Shown here in pieces: positions 1 to 6,194 of a DNA stretch of 8,830 nt. This DNA comes from an uncultured Christensenellaceae bacterium (GTDB lineage: Bacteria; Bacillota; Clostridia; Christensenellales; Borkfalkiaceae). The translations under genes and the position numbers were made by a program. Below the pieces are notes generated by a model. The model had not been told where the DNA came from. It saw nothing but the letters and a program-made list of their open reading frames with translations, and did not search any database. The DNA lies in NCBI GenBank assembly GCA_910587625.1, contig CAJUMW010000004.1, positions 69,234 through 78,063 on the forward strand, read 5' to 3'. Positions within the stretch are counted from its first letter, which is position 1; each line of letters starts with the position of its first letter.

Positions 1-467
1 CAACGGTTCTTTTTGTGACCGAAATGGTAGTAAAGCGCAGGCAAAATACCTTGCCGCTCTGTTTCAAAACGGTAATTCCTATGGGGCTTGCACAGGCTCT
101 TGCCGTGCTCCCGGGTATATCGAGAAGCGGCTCCACAATATGCGCGGGCACGCTTGCCGGTTGCAGAAGCGAGGAAGTTGCCAAATTCTCGTTCATAATG
201 AGCATACCCGTCATACTCGGCAGTTTTTTAGTCGAACTTGTAATGGGGCTGAAAGACGGGGAAATTCAGCAAAGCTTTACTGACGGCGGCGCAACCCTCG
301 GTTGGAGTGTGGCGCTCGGCTTTATAGTTTCGGCAATAGCAGGACTATTTGCAATAAAGGTAATGCTTAAAGTAATAAAAAAGGCAAATTACAAGTGGTT
401 TAGCTTATATCTCGTATTGCTTTCGGTAACTTGTCTTGTATTGCACTTTACTTATTTTAACGTATGA
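1..467 (+). CDS. uppP: Undecaprenyl-diphosphatase UppP (BacA family), C-terminal part
   Basis: This is the 3' portion of a gene that begins before the window; the frame is open from base 3 to a TGA at 465-467. UppP is an integral membrane enzyme that dephosphorylates undecaprenyl diphosphate, recycling the lipid carrier for peptidoglycan and other wall polymers; family members often confer bacitracin tolerance. The visible ~154 residues carry the family motif PGISRSG (bases ~111-131), part of the active site, followed by the typical FSFIMSIPVILGS helix and further hydrophobic helices up to the C-terminus. About 110-120 N-terminal residues, including the first conserved acidic motif, should lie outside the window, judged from the usual ~270 residues. 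A terminator follows the stop at once, so this is the last gene of its transcript. The identification is firm; whether it is the sole UppP of the organism cannot be told. Confidence 0.94.
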   Translation, partial: TVLFVTEMVVKRRQNTLPLCFKTVIPMGLAQALAVLPGISRSGSTICAGTLAGCRSEEVAKFSFIMSIPVILGSFLVELVMGLKDGEIQQSFTDGGATLGWSVALGFIVSAIAGLFAIKVMLKVIKKANYKWFSLYLVLLSVTCLVLHFTYFNV

Positions 468-470
468 TCA

Positions 471-496
471 AAGACGGGTTTAAACCCGTCTTTTTT
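471..496 (+). terminator. Rho-independent terminator of uppP
   Basis: AAGACGGGTTT and AAACCCGTCTT form a perfect 22-bp palindrome (471-492) that runs straight into a T tract (491-496). It starts 3 bases after the uppP stop. The GC-rich core GACGGG/CCCGTC would pair around a TTTAAA loop. Confidence 0.9.
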
Positions 497-498
497 CT

Positions 499-542
499 TG
501 TAAATTTTACAGGAAGTTTGTAAAAACAAAGGTAAATTTTAC
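499..542. promoter_or_regulatory. Cluster of palindromes, candidate operator for the ABC operon
   Basis: Three inverted repeats lie side by side just upstream of the predicted promoter: TGTAAA-T-TTTACA (499-511), TTTGT-AAAA-ACAAA (517-530) and GTAAA-T-TTTAC (532-542). The 11-mer GTAAATTTTAC occurs identically at 500-510 and 532-542, 32 bp apart, about three helical turns, so both copies would face the same side of DNA. A further TTTAC half lies at 547-551 in the promoter spacer. This is the arrangement expected for cooperative binding of a dimeric regulator, but the region is AT-rich and no regulator is identified; the functional reading is inference. Confidence 0.45.
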
Positions 543-571
543 TTTATTTACGCCGATTTTTATTATATAAT
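543..571 (+). promoter_or_regulatory. Predicted sigma-A promoter of the ABC transporter operon
   Basis: A perfect -10 hexamer TATAAT (566-571) has a weak -35 candidate TTTATT (543-548) at 17-bp spacing. The start would fall near 578, giving a ~22-nt leader with the Shine-Dalgarno-like ATAGGAG (587-593) seven bases before the ATG. The poor -35 together with adjacent palindromes would suit an activated or repressed promoter. Confidence 0.55.
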
Positions 572-599
572 TAATTTAGAAAATCAATAGGAGAATACT

Positions 600-1379
600 A
601 TGCAAGAAATTTTGGTCGTTGATAATTTGACAAAGACTTTTAAACTTTCGCGCAAGCAACAATATATAGAAAAGACAAATACGCCTTTAAAAGTTGCTGT
701 GGATAAGTTGAGTTTTACAGCGTATAAGGGGGAAATTTTCGGACTTTTGGGTCCTAACGGCGCGGGCAAAACCACAACTCTTCGTATGCTTGCAACACTG
801 ATAAAGCCCGACTCGGGCAATGCGGTTGTGGACGGTAAAAATATCGTTACCGAGGACGGAGAGGTGAGAAAAAAGATAGGTTTTTTGACCAGCGAGCTCA
901 AATTAGAGGACTTTTTTACTCCCAATTACATCTACGACTTTTTCAGCGATTTGTACGGCGTTGAACCTGCAATACGCGACGCTCGAAAAAAGGAGCTGTT
1001 CGAAAAATTCGGTATCGATAAGTTTGCCGAAGTAAAAGTTGCCAACCTTTCGACGGGTATGAAGCAAAAAATATCGCTTGTAATATCGATAGTTCACGAC
1101 CCCGAGCTTTTAATTTTCGACGAGCCTACCAACGGGCTCGACGTATTGACGGCAAAGGTAGTGACAGATTTTTTGCAGGAACTGCGCAATCAAGGCAAGA
1201 CTATTATACTTTCGACGCATATTTTCAGTCTTGTCGAAAAGCTGTGCGACAGAGTGGGCGTAATCATTGACGGCAGGCTTGTTGCGCTCGATACCCTTAA
1301 AAACCTTACCGTTGAAAAGAATATCGAGCAGGTATTTTTTGACCTATATGCCAGCGTAATGGGAGAGTACAGAGTATGA
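600..1379 (+). CDS. ABC transporter ATP-binding protein, NatA-like
   Basis: This is a 259-residue cytoplasmic ATPase subunit that would energise the membrane protein encoded next. Visible motifs are Walker A GPNGAGKT (residues 51-58), signature LSTGMKQ (150-156), Walker B LLIFDEP with catalytic Glu175 (170-176), D-loop around 178-182 and H-loop His207 in ILSTH. The Q-loop region IGFLTSELKLEDFF (93-106) has no glutamine where most ABC ATPases carry one; as far as I recall NatA-like sequences often read GFLT there, so this is probably a family trait. The start is supported by ATAGGAG at 587-593. The stop overlaps the next start in ATGA (1376-1379), implying translational coupling. NatA of Bacillus exports sodium with NatB, but the substrate here cannot be read from sequence; drug, peptide or ion export are all possible. 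Fold and role are certain, substrate is not. Confidence 0.93.
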   Translation: MQEILVVDNLTKTFKLSRKQQYIEKTNTPLKVAVDKLSFTAYKGEIFGLLGPNGAGKTTTLRMLATLIKPDSGNAVVDGKNIVTEDGEVRKKIGFLTSELKLEDFFTPNYIYDFFSDLYGVEPAIRDARKKELFEKFGIDKFAEVKVANLSTGMKQKISLVISIVHDPELLIFDEPTNGLDVLTAKVVTDFLQELRNQGKTIILSTHIFSLVEKLCDRVGVIIDGRLVALDTLKNLTVEKNIEQVFFDLYASVMGEYRV

Positions 1380-2515
1380 AAAGTTTACTTACGATAGTAA
1401 AAAAAGAATTTAAACGATTTTTTACGGATAAGCGCATGCTTATTACTATATTTTTGCCGGGCATACTTATATATGTAATTTACTCTCTTATGGGTGGTAT
1501 AGTGGGGAATATGACGGAAACCAACAAGGACTACAAGCCCACCGCGTACGTTATAAATATGCCGAACAGTCTCTCGTCGGTAATGGAAGAGGCATTCAGC
1601 CTTCAAACTGATAATATTTCCGAAGAGAACGCAAAACAGCTCATTGCGGATTCCGAGCTGGATATTTACATTGTATTTCCACAAAATTTTACTACGTCAT
1701 TAGGCTCGACGCCAACGCCCGACGTAAAAATGTACTATAACTCGGCTTCGACCAATTCATTCACGGCTTATAATCTTGCGATGGCGTTTTTAAACAGAAT
1801 AAATACGTCGGCATTCACAATAAATAACGCGCTTGAAAAATTTGATTTGGCTAAATCAAGCGACGTTTCTTCTCAAATCTTGTCAATAATGGTGCCTACG
1901 CTTATGTTTGCGTTGCTTGCCTCGGCTTGTATGTCGGTTGCGCCTGAATCGATAGCAGGAGAGAAGGAGCGCGGAACTATGGCAACTATGCTTATAACGC
2001 CCGTAAAGCGCAGCGAAATAGCGCTTGGTAAAATCATAAGTTTAAGCTGTTTTGCGCTACTTAGCGGTATTTCAAGCTTCCTTGGCATAATATTTGCGTT
2101 GCCAAATCTAATGCAGGGAATGATAAGCGTCGATACTGCAATTATGTATAACGTAGGTGACTACTTTTTGATTTTGGCAATAGTTATATCGGTAGTGCTT
2201 GCTCTCATATCGGCGTTCTCGGTAATATCCGCCCTTGCAAAAAGCGTCAAAGAGGCGGCGGCATTTATCGGTCCGCTTATGATTGTGGTAGTCTTGCTGG
2301 GTATGGGAACTATGCTTCTCGGCTCTACTCCTGCGGTCGGCTATTATCTCATACCACTATTAGGCAGCGGATTAGCGATGGCGTCGATAATGTCGTTCAG
2401 CTCGTCGCTGCTCGGCATATGGCTGTCGATAATATCTAACCTCGTGATTGCCGCAGGTTTTGTAGTACTGCTTACATTTATGTTCAAGAGCGAAAGAATA
2501 ATGTTTAAAAAGTAA
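1376..2515 (+). CDS. ABC-2 type permease, NatB-like
   Basis: This 379-residue integral membrane protein is the partner of the upstream ATPase; the genes overlap by 4 bases (ATGA), and GGGAGAG at 1361-1367 can serve as ribosome binding site. The topology is that of the ABC2_membrane_3 family: a basic N-terminal amphipathic stretch (KKEFKRFFTDKR), one helix at about 21-44, a soluble extracytoplasmic domain of ~120 residues (46-165), then about five helices (near 168-190, 217-243, 263-288, 295-318 and 348-371). After the second helix lies GEKERGTMATMLITP (195-209), the characteristic intracellular segment of this family that contacts the ATPase. There is no C-terminal protease-like domain such as some NatB proteins carry. 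A terminator follows at once, so the operon has two genes. The large outer domain suggests recognition of a substrate at the outer face, but the substrate is unknown. Confidence 0.9.
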   Translation: MKSLLTIVKKEFKRFFTDKRMLITIFLPGILIYVIYSLMGGIVGNMTETNKDYKPTAYVINMPNSLSSVMEEAFSLQTDNISEENAKQLIADSELDIYIVFPQNFTTSLGSTPTPDVKMYYNSASTNSFTAYNLAMAFLNRINTSAFTINNALEKFDLAKSSDVSSQILSIMVPTLMFALLASACMSVAPESIAGEKERGTMATMLITPVKRSEIALGKIISLSCFALLSGISSFLGIIFALPNLMQGMISVDTAIMYNVGDYFLILAIVISVVLALISAFSVISALAKSVKEAAAFIGPLMIVVVLLGMGTMLLGSTPAVGYYLIPLLGSGLAMASIMSFSSSLLGIWLSIISNLVIAAGFVVLLTFMFKSERIMFKK

Positions 2516-2522
2516 TAAAAAG

Positions 2523-2555
2523 CCTCTCGCAAGAACTTGCGAGAGGTAATTTTTT
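2523..2555. terminator. Bidirectional terminator shared by the ABC operon and the SRP RNA
   Basis: CCTCTCGCAAG (2523-2533) and CTTGCGAGAGG (2536-2546) are perfect complements around a tiny loop. On the plus strand the stem is followed by TAATTTTTT; on the minus strand it is followed by CTTTTTATTAC. It lies 7 bases after the permease stop and about 13 bases beyond the predicted 3' end of the minus-strand SRP RNA, so it can end both convergent transcripts. Confidence 0.88.
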
Positions 2556-2559
2556 AATA

Positions 2560-2827
2560 AACTGTGCAGTCTTTTTTGCCGAAACAAGCCGAAGCGTAAA
2601 CCTTACAGGTAGCTCCGCCAAAGCAACCTTATGGCACACCGAACGGGCTGTTTAGTGCTGCTACATCCCTGTCCTGACACGGTTCGCAGTTGTCGGTTGC
2701 ATAAGACCTTGAAATCAACACCCCTTATAAGGCGCAGCCTTCCACATGCTTCGTCGGGAAAGACATTCAGTCCTGCTATTGCGGATTGCAGGTTCAGGGC
2801 ACCGCAAACTCCCCACTTAGCACAGCT
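2560..2827 (-). ncRNA. ffs: Signal recognition particle RNA, large Gram-positive type with Alu domain
   Basis: SRP RNA binds the GTPase Ffh and targets ribosomes making membrane or secreted proteins to FtsY and the translocon. Read on the minus strand, the gene has the hallmark helix 8: GTCAGG, ACA, tetraloop GGGA (2669-2666), TGT, AGCAGC, which corresponds base by base to GUCAGG-UCC-GGAA-GGA-AGCAGC of E. coli 4.5S RNA. The 5' part reads GGGGAG, then GCGGTGCCCTGAACCTGCAA and ATCCGC, closely matching the Alu domain of Bacillus subtilis scRNA. The ends pair: AGCTGTGC (2827-2820) with GCACAGTT (2567-2560), eight pairs including one G-U, which gives ~268 nt, close to the ~270 nt of the Bacillus RNA. 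A strong promoter lies upstream and a terminator downstream. Exact termini are inferred from promoter spacing and terminal pairing. Reading frames crossing this region are not genes. Confidence 0.96.
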
Positions 2828-2832
2828 AAATA

Positions 2833-2861
2833 ATTGTAGCATTAAGTGCAAAAATTTGCAA
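2833..2861 (-). promoter_or_regulatory. Promoter of the SRP RNA gene
   Basis: On the minus strand, TTGCAA (2861-2856) and TACAAT (2838-2833) are separated by exactly 17 bp. TG at one base upstream of the -10 (TGCTACAAT) makes it an extended -10 promoter. The predicted start at about 2827/2826 coincides with the 5' end deduced from pairing of the RNA termini. A strong constitutive promoter is expected for this abundant RNA. Confidence 0.8.
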
Positions 2862-2907
2862 GCTTTTTTACTTAAAAACCATATTTTTAACTTTAATTGG
2901 TAATAGC

Positions 2908-2936
2908 TTGACAATTTTAAGCCGATAATTTAAACT
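2908..2936 (+). promoter_or_regulatory. Predicted promoter of mrp
   Basis: A perfect -35 TTGACA (2908-2913) is 17 bp from TAAACT (2931-2936), which matches four of six -10 positions. A perfect TATAAT at 2936-2941 is also present but would need a 22-bp spacer and would start inside the ribosome binding site. The leader would be under 20 nt, carrying AAGGAG at 2949-2954. It is divergent from the SRP RNA promoter, with 46 bp between the two -35 boxes. Confidence 0.6.
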
Positions 2937-2960
2937 ATAATCTGAAAAAAGGAGAAAAAT

Positions 2961-3794
2961 ATGTCGGAAAATTGTTCGCACGATTGTTCCTCTTGCGGCG
3001 AGAACTGTTCTTCGCGCAAGCCTAAAAGTTTGATAAAAAAGCCCCATGCAATGAGCGATATAAAAAAAGTTATTGCCGTAGTCAGCGGTAAGGGTGGAGT
3101 GGGCAAGTCGATGACTTGCGCCCTGCTTGCCGCCGCCGCGCAAAACAGCGGCAAAGTAACCGCGGTAATGGACGCCGATATTACAGGGCCGTCAATTCCC
3201 CGTATGTTCGGCGCGCACGAACACGCCGTAGGGTCGGAAAACGGCATTTTGCCTGTGGTGACCGAAGGCGGAGTACAAATTATGTCGATGAACGTGCTTT
3301 TGGAAAACGAAAACGAGCCGGTTGTTTGGCGCGGCTCGCTAATTTCGGGTACGGTTTTGCAATTTTGGACGGACGTAATATGGACGGGCGTAGACATAAT
3401 GTTTATAGATATGCCCCCCGGCACGGGTGACGTGCCGCTAACGGTATTTCAAAGTATTCCTATAGACGGCGTGGTTGTAGTAACAACTCCGCAGGATTTA
3501 GTTGGTATGATAGTTCAAAAAGCTGTAAATATGGCAAATATGATGAATGTACCAATACTCGGAATAGTGGAAAATATGAGCTATATCAAGTGTCCGGACT
3601 GCGGCAGACACATAAGCGTTTTCGGTGACAGCAAGGTTGACGCGCTCGCTCTGGAATACGGAATACCAAACGTCGCAAAGCTACCCATCGACCCCGAACT
3701 TACAAACGCAGCCGACAGCGGCGCGATAGAAAATTTTGAAAATAATTACCTTTCGGAGTTCTTTGAAAAATTAGCTAAAAAAGTTAAGGTGTAA
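2961..3794 (+). CDS. mrp: Mrp/Nbp35-family iron-sulfur cluster carrier ATPase
   Basis: This 277-residue cytosolic P-loop NTPase belongs to the MinD/Mrp group; family members bind and transfer [4Fe-4S] clusters to apoproteins. An N-terminal cysteine cluster C-x3-C-x2-C-x3-C (Cys5, 9, 12, 16) resembles clusters of Nbp35-like proteins from anaerobes. Then come the deviant Walker A GKGGVGKS (43-50), DADITGPS (71-78), the switch/Walker B motif DMPPGTGD (150-157), and the conserved C-x2-C pair Cys211/Cys214 in YIKCPDCGRH, which bridges the cluster in the dimer. The start is supported by AAGGAG six bases upstream of the ATG. The gene is monocistronic, with its own promoter and a downstream hairpin. 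There is no N-terminal DUF59/MIP18 domain as in many aerobic Mrp proteins. The radical SAM protein further along would be a plausible cluster recipient, but nothing in the sequence links them. Confidence 0.93.
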   Translation: MSENCSHDCSSCGENCSSRKPKSLIKKPHAMSDIKKVIAVVSGKGGVGKSMTCALLAAAAQNSGKVTAVMDADITGPSIPRMFGAHEHAVGSENGILPVVTEGGVQIMSMNVLLENENEPVVWRGSLISGTVLQFWTDVIWTGVDIMFIDMPPGTGDVPLTVFQSIPIDGVVVVTTPQDLVGMIVQKAVNMANMMNVPILGIVENMSYIKCPDCGRHISVFGDSKVDALALEYGIPNVAKLPIDPELTNAADSGAIENFENNYLSEFFEKLAKKVKV

Positions 3795-3814
3795 ATAAAA
3801 AAGTCAATCAAAAC

Positions 3815-3860
3815 AATACGCTGCGTAGTATGGGTGCGCAGCGTATTTCAATTAGTTTTT
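3815..3860 (+). terminator. Probable terminator of mrp
   Basis: AATACGCTGCG (3815-3825) and CGCAGCGTATT (3837-3847) form an 11-bp perfect stem with an 11-nt loop, 20 bases after the mrp stop. The T run directly at the stem is short (TTT); the longer T6 run (3855-3860) starts 7 bases later, so termination may be incomplete, with some read-through into the XRE gene. Confidence 0.65.
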
Positions 3861-3877
3861 TAAATTAAATTTTTGCG

Positions 3878-3926
3878 TGTACAAAAGTTTTGAACTTTCG
3901 CGTATATTATACATTCAATTTGTACA
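3878..3926. promoter_or_regulatory. Paired TGTACA palindromes upstream of the XRE gene, candidate autoregulatory operator
   Basis: TGTACAAA (3878-3885) and TTTGTACA (3919-3926) are inverted copies of each other, and each contains the self-complementary hexamer TGTACA. The hexamers are 43 bp apart, about four helical turns. Next to the first copy is CAAAA-G-TTTTG (3882-3892). AT-rich -10-like sequence (TATATTATACAT, 3903-3914) lies between the two, so a repressor bound at both could block transcription. Autoregulation is common for small XRE repressors; the link here is inference. Confidence 0.4.
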
Positions 3927-3939
3927 TTTGATAGGTATA

Positions 3940-4146
3940 ATGAAGACAAAAATCGCTGAAAATATCAAATTCTATCGCAAACAATTAGGTATGACTCAGG
4001 ACGAACTTGCCCAAAAGCTGAACGGTAAAAAAAGCCTCGTGTCAAATTACGAAACGGGGTACAGTACCCCCGATATTTATACGCTCTGCGTTTTGGCGGA
4101 GATATTTGACGTATCGCTTGACGAGCTTGTCGAGTATGAAAAATGA
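3940..4146 (+). CDS. Small XRE-family helix-turn-helix regulator
   Basis: From the ATG at 3940 this is a 68-residue protein made almost wholly of one Cro/CI-type DNA-binding domain: KIAENIKFYRKQLGMTQDELAQKL is helix 1 and the first half of the HTH, KKSLVSNYETG the recognition helix with the conserved YE-G turn, and TPDIYTLCVLAEIFDVSLDELVEYE the closing helices. The frame is also open back to a GTG at 3877, but those 21 residues are not HTH-like, have no ribosome binding site and would overlap the palindromes at 3878-3926, so ATG 3940 is preferred. Its own binding site is weak (ATAGGT, 3931-3936). No sensor or oligomerisation domain follows. Targets are unknown; likely itself, given the operator-like repeats. 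It converges on the DUF4130 gene and shares a terminator with it. Confidence 0.88.
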   Translation: MKTKIAENIKFYRKQLGMTQDELAQKLNGKKSLVSNYETGYSTPDIYTLCVLAEIFDVSLDELVEYEK

Positions 4147-4150
4147 TAAA

Positions 4151-4187
4151 AACCGCACGATTTTAATTTCGCGCGGTTAATTTTTTT
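4151..4187. terminator. Bidirectional terminator between the XRE gene and the DUF4130 gene
   Basis: AACCGCACGA (4151-4160) and TCGCGCGGTT (4169-4178) form a 10-bp stem with an 8-nt loop, followed by T7 (4181-4187) on the plus strand and by TTTTTATC on the minus strand. In plus-strand RNA the stem holds an A-C mismatch; in minus-strand RNA the same position is a G-U pair, so the hairpin is stronger for the minus-strand operon. The DUF4130 stop codon (4179-4177) lies inside the stem. Confidence 0.82.
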
Positions 4188-4902
4188 CAGGCAGAAATTT
4201 CCAATACCGTACGGGCATATAGCCCTTCATCTGTTTCTCGTGCGGGCGAGATTTAATGTTTACGGCGTTGTAATAACATTTCCAAAGCGTTTCAAACGTC
4301 TTTTCGTATTCCGAAAGATACACTTCGGCTTCCCCGACGTGCGCAATAACCCAACTGTGCCCGTCGTACATACCCGCAAGCTTTCGCTTTAAATCGTGAA
4401 TGACAAATTTTTCGCTTGCAAATCTTTCTGCAAAGTGCGGCATAAGCAAGTCGGTAATGTCGTTGTCGGGGGAGTAGGGTGCGTACAGTGCGCCGCTCGA
4501 ACTTTCCATAAACCGTAAAAATCCCTTCATACGGTGCGTTTCTCCCGTAACTTTATATAAAATATCGTTAAATTCAATTACCTGCGGCAGGTTGTACGCC
4601 TTTTTAATCGCCGCCTTGCGCTCGAAAACAAGTTTTATATACTCGAACGCAATCTGTTCTTTAAGTCCGTCGCAGCTCCTTAGCACGCTTACAACGTCGG
4701 GCACGCCCTCAACGTCGTACCTTTGAATACCGCGCTGTATGCGTCGGCTTTTTTCGAGGTCGGTTTCAACTTTCACAATTTGGCTGTCGAGCGCAAGCTG
4801 AACTTCGCTGTCGGACGTAATTATACAATCGGTTTGAAAATACGCGTCGAAAACCGCCGAAAAGAAACTGTCGCACGTTCCGTCACAAATAAAAATTTTC
4901 AT
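4177..4902 (-). CDS. DUF4130 / TIGR03915-like putative DNA repair protein
   Basis: This 241-residue soluble protein is of a family found next to, or fused with, a UdgX-type uracil-DNA glycosylase and paired with the radical SAM protein encoded just upstream. Recognisable features are the N-terminal ICDGTCDSFFSAVFDAY (5-21), where the family typically reads YDGSFDGFLTAVFEAY; the central GETHRMKGFLRFMESSSGALYAP (120-142); HFAERF (156-161) with the I-HDLKR segment; and the C-terminal family signature around YNAVNI (211-216), KQMKGYMP and RYWKFLPE (232-239). The family is annotated as putative DNA repair/modification, but no reaction is established. No glycosylase domain is fused here. The start lies 29 bases after the radical SAM stop and lacks a clear Shine-Dalgarno (ACCGAG), so translation may depend on coupling; the start fits the family N-terminus. 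Family assignment is from memory of the motifs, not a search. Confidence 0.85.
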   Translation of the reverse strand: MKIFICDGTCDSFFSAVFDAYFQTDCIITSDSEVQLALDSQIVKVETDLEKSRRIQRGIQRYDVEGVPDVVSVLRSCDGLKEQIAFEYIKLVFERKAAIKKAYNLPQVIEFNDILYKVTGETHRMKGFLRFMESSSGALYAPYSPDNDITDLLMPHFAERFASEKFVIHDLKRKLAGMYDGHSWVIAHVGEAEVYLSEYEKTFETLWKCYYNAVNIKSRPHEKQMKGYMPVRYWKFLPEKN

Positions 4903-4931
4903 CTCGGTTATTTTGTGTATTTAAAAGCGCT

Positions 4932-6188
4932 CTATACTTCCCCCGTCAGTGCCGACAGCGCGACAGCCGAGTTCGAAAACATACTAAGCTGCTCGGTTAC
5001 TTCGTTTTTTCCGTCCAAAAGCAGTGCGGTCTGAACCTGCGACAAGCTTTCCGAGCCGTAAAACTTGCCTCCGCAGGTTATAAAATGCTTTGCTCGCTTC
5101 AACACTATGCGCATTTTTGCAAGGTTGTCAAAATCAAGCTTTGAAAATTTTCGTGCCTCTATAATTTTGTATGCGCTCTTTGCGCCTATGCCCGGCACTC
5201 GCAACAGGGTTGCAAGCGGCGCGGTATTTACTTCAACGGGGAAGAGGTGCATATTTCTCAGTGCCCAGGCGCATTTCGGGTCGTATTCGTAGGATAAGTT
5301 TTCACCTTCTCCGACTATTTCCGCAACGTCGAAGCCGTAATATCTTATAAGCCAATCGGCTTGATACAGCCTATGTTCCCTCAACAGTCCTGCGCCTACG
5401 GCAGGAAGCTTGTTGCTTTGCACGACGGGAATGTATGAGGAGTAGTAGACCCTTTTCAGTCCCATATTTCGGTATAGCGACTCGGTAAGCTGCAAAATTT
5501 GTCCGTCCGTTTCGGGTGATGCGCCTATAATCATCTGCGTAGTCTGACCGGCAGGTAAAACTCTGTTTTGCCGCACCTTGTTTTCCTTGTCATAGGTAAT
5601 TGCGTCGCGCAAATTCTTCATGGGCAGCAATAGGCTCTGTTTTGTCTTTTGCGGCGCAAGCATTTTAAGCGATTTTTCGCTTGGCAGTTCTATGTTATAG
5701 CTCATTCTGTCCACAAGCCGCGCCGCCTTAAATACAAGCGTTTCGTCGGCGTGAGGAATGCCCTTCAAGTGAATATAGCCGTTAAAATTATATACTTTTC
5801 TAAGCTTAATTACGGTTTCGCACAAAAGCTCCATAGTCCTGTTTGGGTTTTCGAACACTGCGGAAGATAGAAAAAGCCCCTCGATATAATTTCTTCTGTA
5901 AAAGTTGATTACAAGCTCGCAAATTTCGTCGGGTGTAACTCTCGCTCTCGGTACGTCTGCGCTTTTTCTGTTTGGGCAGTACTCGCAGTCGTATATGCAC
6001 TCGTTGCTCATCAAAATTTTAAGCAAAGAAATACACCTTCCGTCGGGGGTAAAGGAGTGGCATAATCCCCCGACAGAACCGTTGCCCAATCCGCCGCCCC
6101 TGTTTACCCGATTAGAGCCGGAGGAAGAGCAGGACACGTCATATTTTGCGCTTTCTGTCAAAATTTCAAGTTTATTTGCGTCCAACAT
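4932..6188 (-). CDS. Radical SAM protein with C-terminal helix-hairpin-helix, putative DNA modification/repair (TIGR03916-like)
   Basis: A 418-residue radical SAM enzyme; the cluster-binding motif C-x3-C-x2-C is Cys64, Cys68 and Cys71 in ECIYDCEYCPNR. Such enzymes use a [4Fe-4S] cluster to cleave S-adenosylmethionine and start radical chemistry. The N-terminus (KLEILTESAKYDVSCSSSG, a glycine-rich stretch, then GLCHSFTPDGRCISLLKIL) matches the TIGR03916 family and adds conserved cysteines Cys20, Cys43 and Cys52. The (beta/alpha)-barrel region follows, with FYRRNYIEGLFLSS (96-109) and GYIHLKGIP (137-145). Near the C-terminus VPGIGAKSAYKII (331-343) is a helix-hairpin-helix, a sequence-independent DNA-binding element. 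Barrel plus HhH implies an action on DNA, but the substrate is unknown. The start is set by AAGGGA six bases upstream. It is first in an operon with the DUF4130 gene; a near-consensus promoter and a LexA-like palindrome precede it. Confidence 0.91.
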   Translation of the reverse strand: MLDANKLEILTESAKYDVSCSSSGSNRVNRGGGLGNGSVGGLCHSFTPDGRCISLLKILMSNECIYDCEYCPNRKSADVPRARVTPDEICELVINFYRRNYIEGLFLSSAVFENPNRTMELLCETVIKLRKVYNFNGYIHLKGIPHADETLVFKAARLVDRMSYNIELPSEKSLKMLAPQKTKQSLLLPMKNLRDAITYDKENKVRQNRVLPAGQTTQMIIGASPETDGQILQLTESLYRNMGLKRVYYSSYIPVVQSNKLPAVGAGLLREHRLYQADWLIRYYGFDVAEIVGEGENLSYEYDPKCAWALRNMHLFPVEVNTAPLATLLRVPGIGAKSAYKIIEARKFSKLDFDNLAKMRIVLKRAKHFITCGGKFYGSESLSQVQTALLLDGKNEVTEQLSMFSNSAVALSALTGEV

Positions 6189-6194
6189 AGTATT

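Noticed and set aside
499..551. Catabolite-repression (cre) or TnrA/GlnR site
   Set aside because: The palindrome has no central CG as in cre, and the half-site spacing does not fit TGTNA-N7-TNACA.
2603..2914. Open reading frames on both strands over the SRP RNA gene (2631-2903 plus, 2603-2914 minus, 2868-3143 minus)
   Set aside because: They overlap a clearly recognisable structural RNA and its promoter, have no ribosome binding site and no protein-family resemblance.
2936..2941. Perfect TATAAT as -10 of mrp
   Set aside because: It is 22 bp from TTGACA and would start transcription in the Shine-Dalgarno; TAAACT at 17 bp is the better fit.
3116..3430. Arg-rich plus-strand frame inside mrp, and the minus-strand frame 2930-3424
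   Set aside because: Shadow frames of mrp, which has full motif support; neither has family features or a ribosome binding site.
3877..3939. GTG start adding 21 residues to the small XRE protein
   Set aside because: No ribosome binding site, the residues are not part of an HTH domain, and the region carries operator-like repeats; ATG 3940 gives a normal family N-terminus.
3795..3939. CRISPR array, attachment site or mobile element border
   Set aside because: Only short inverted repeats are present, explained by a terminator and candidate operator; there are no direct repeats with spacers and no recombinase gene.
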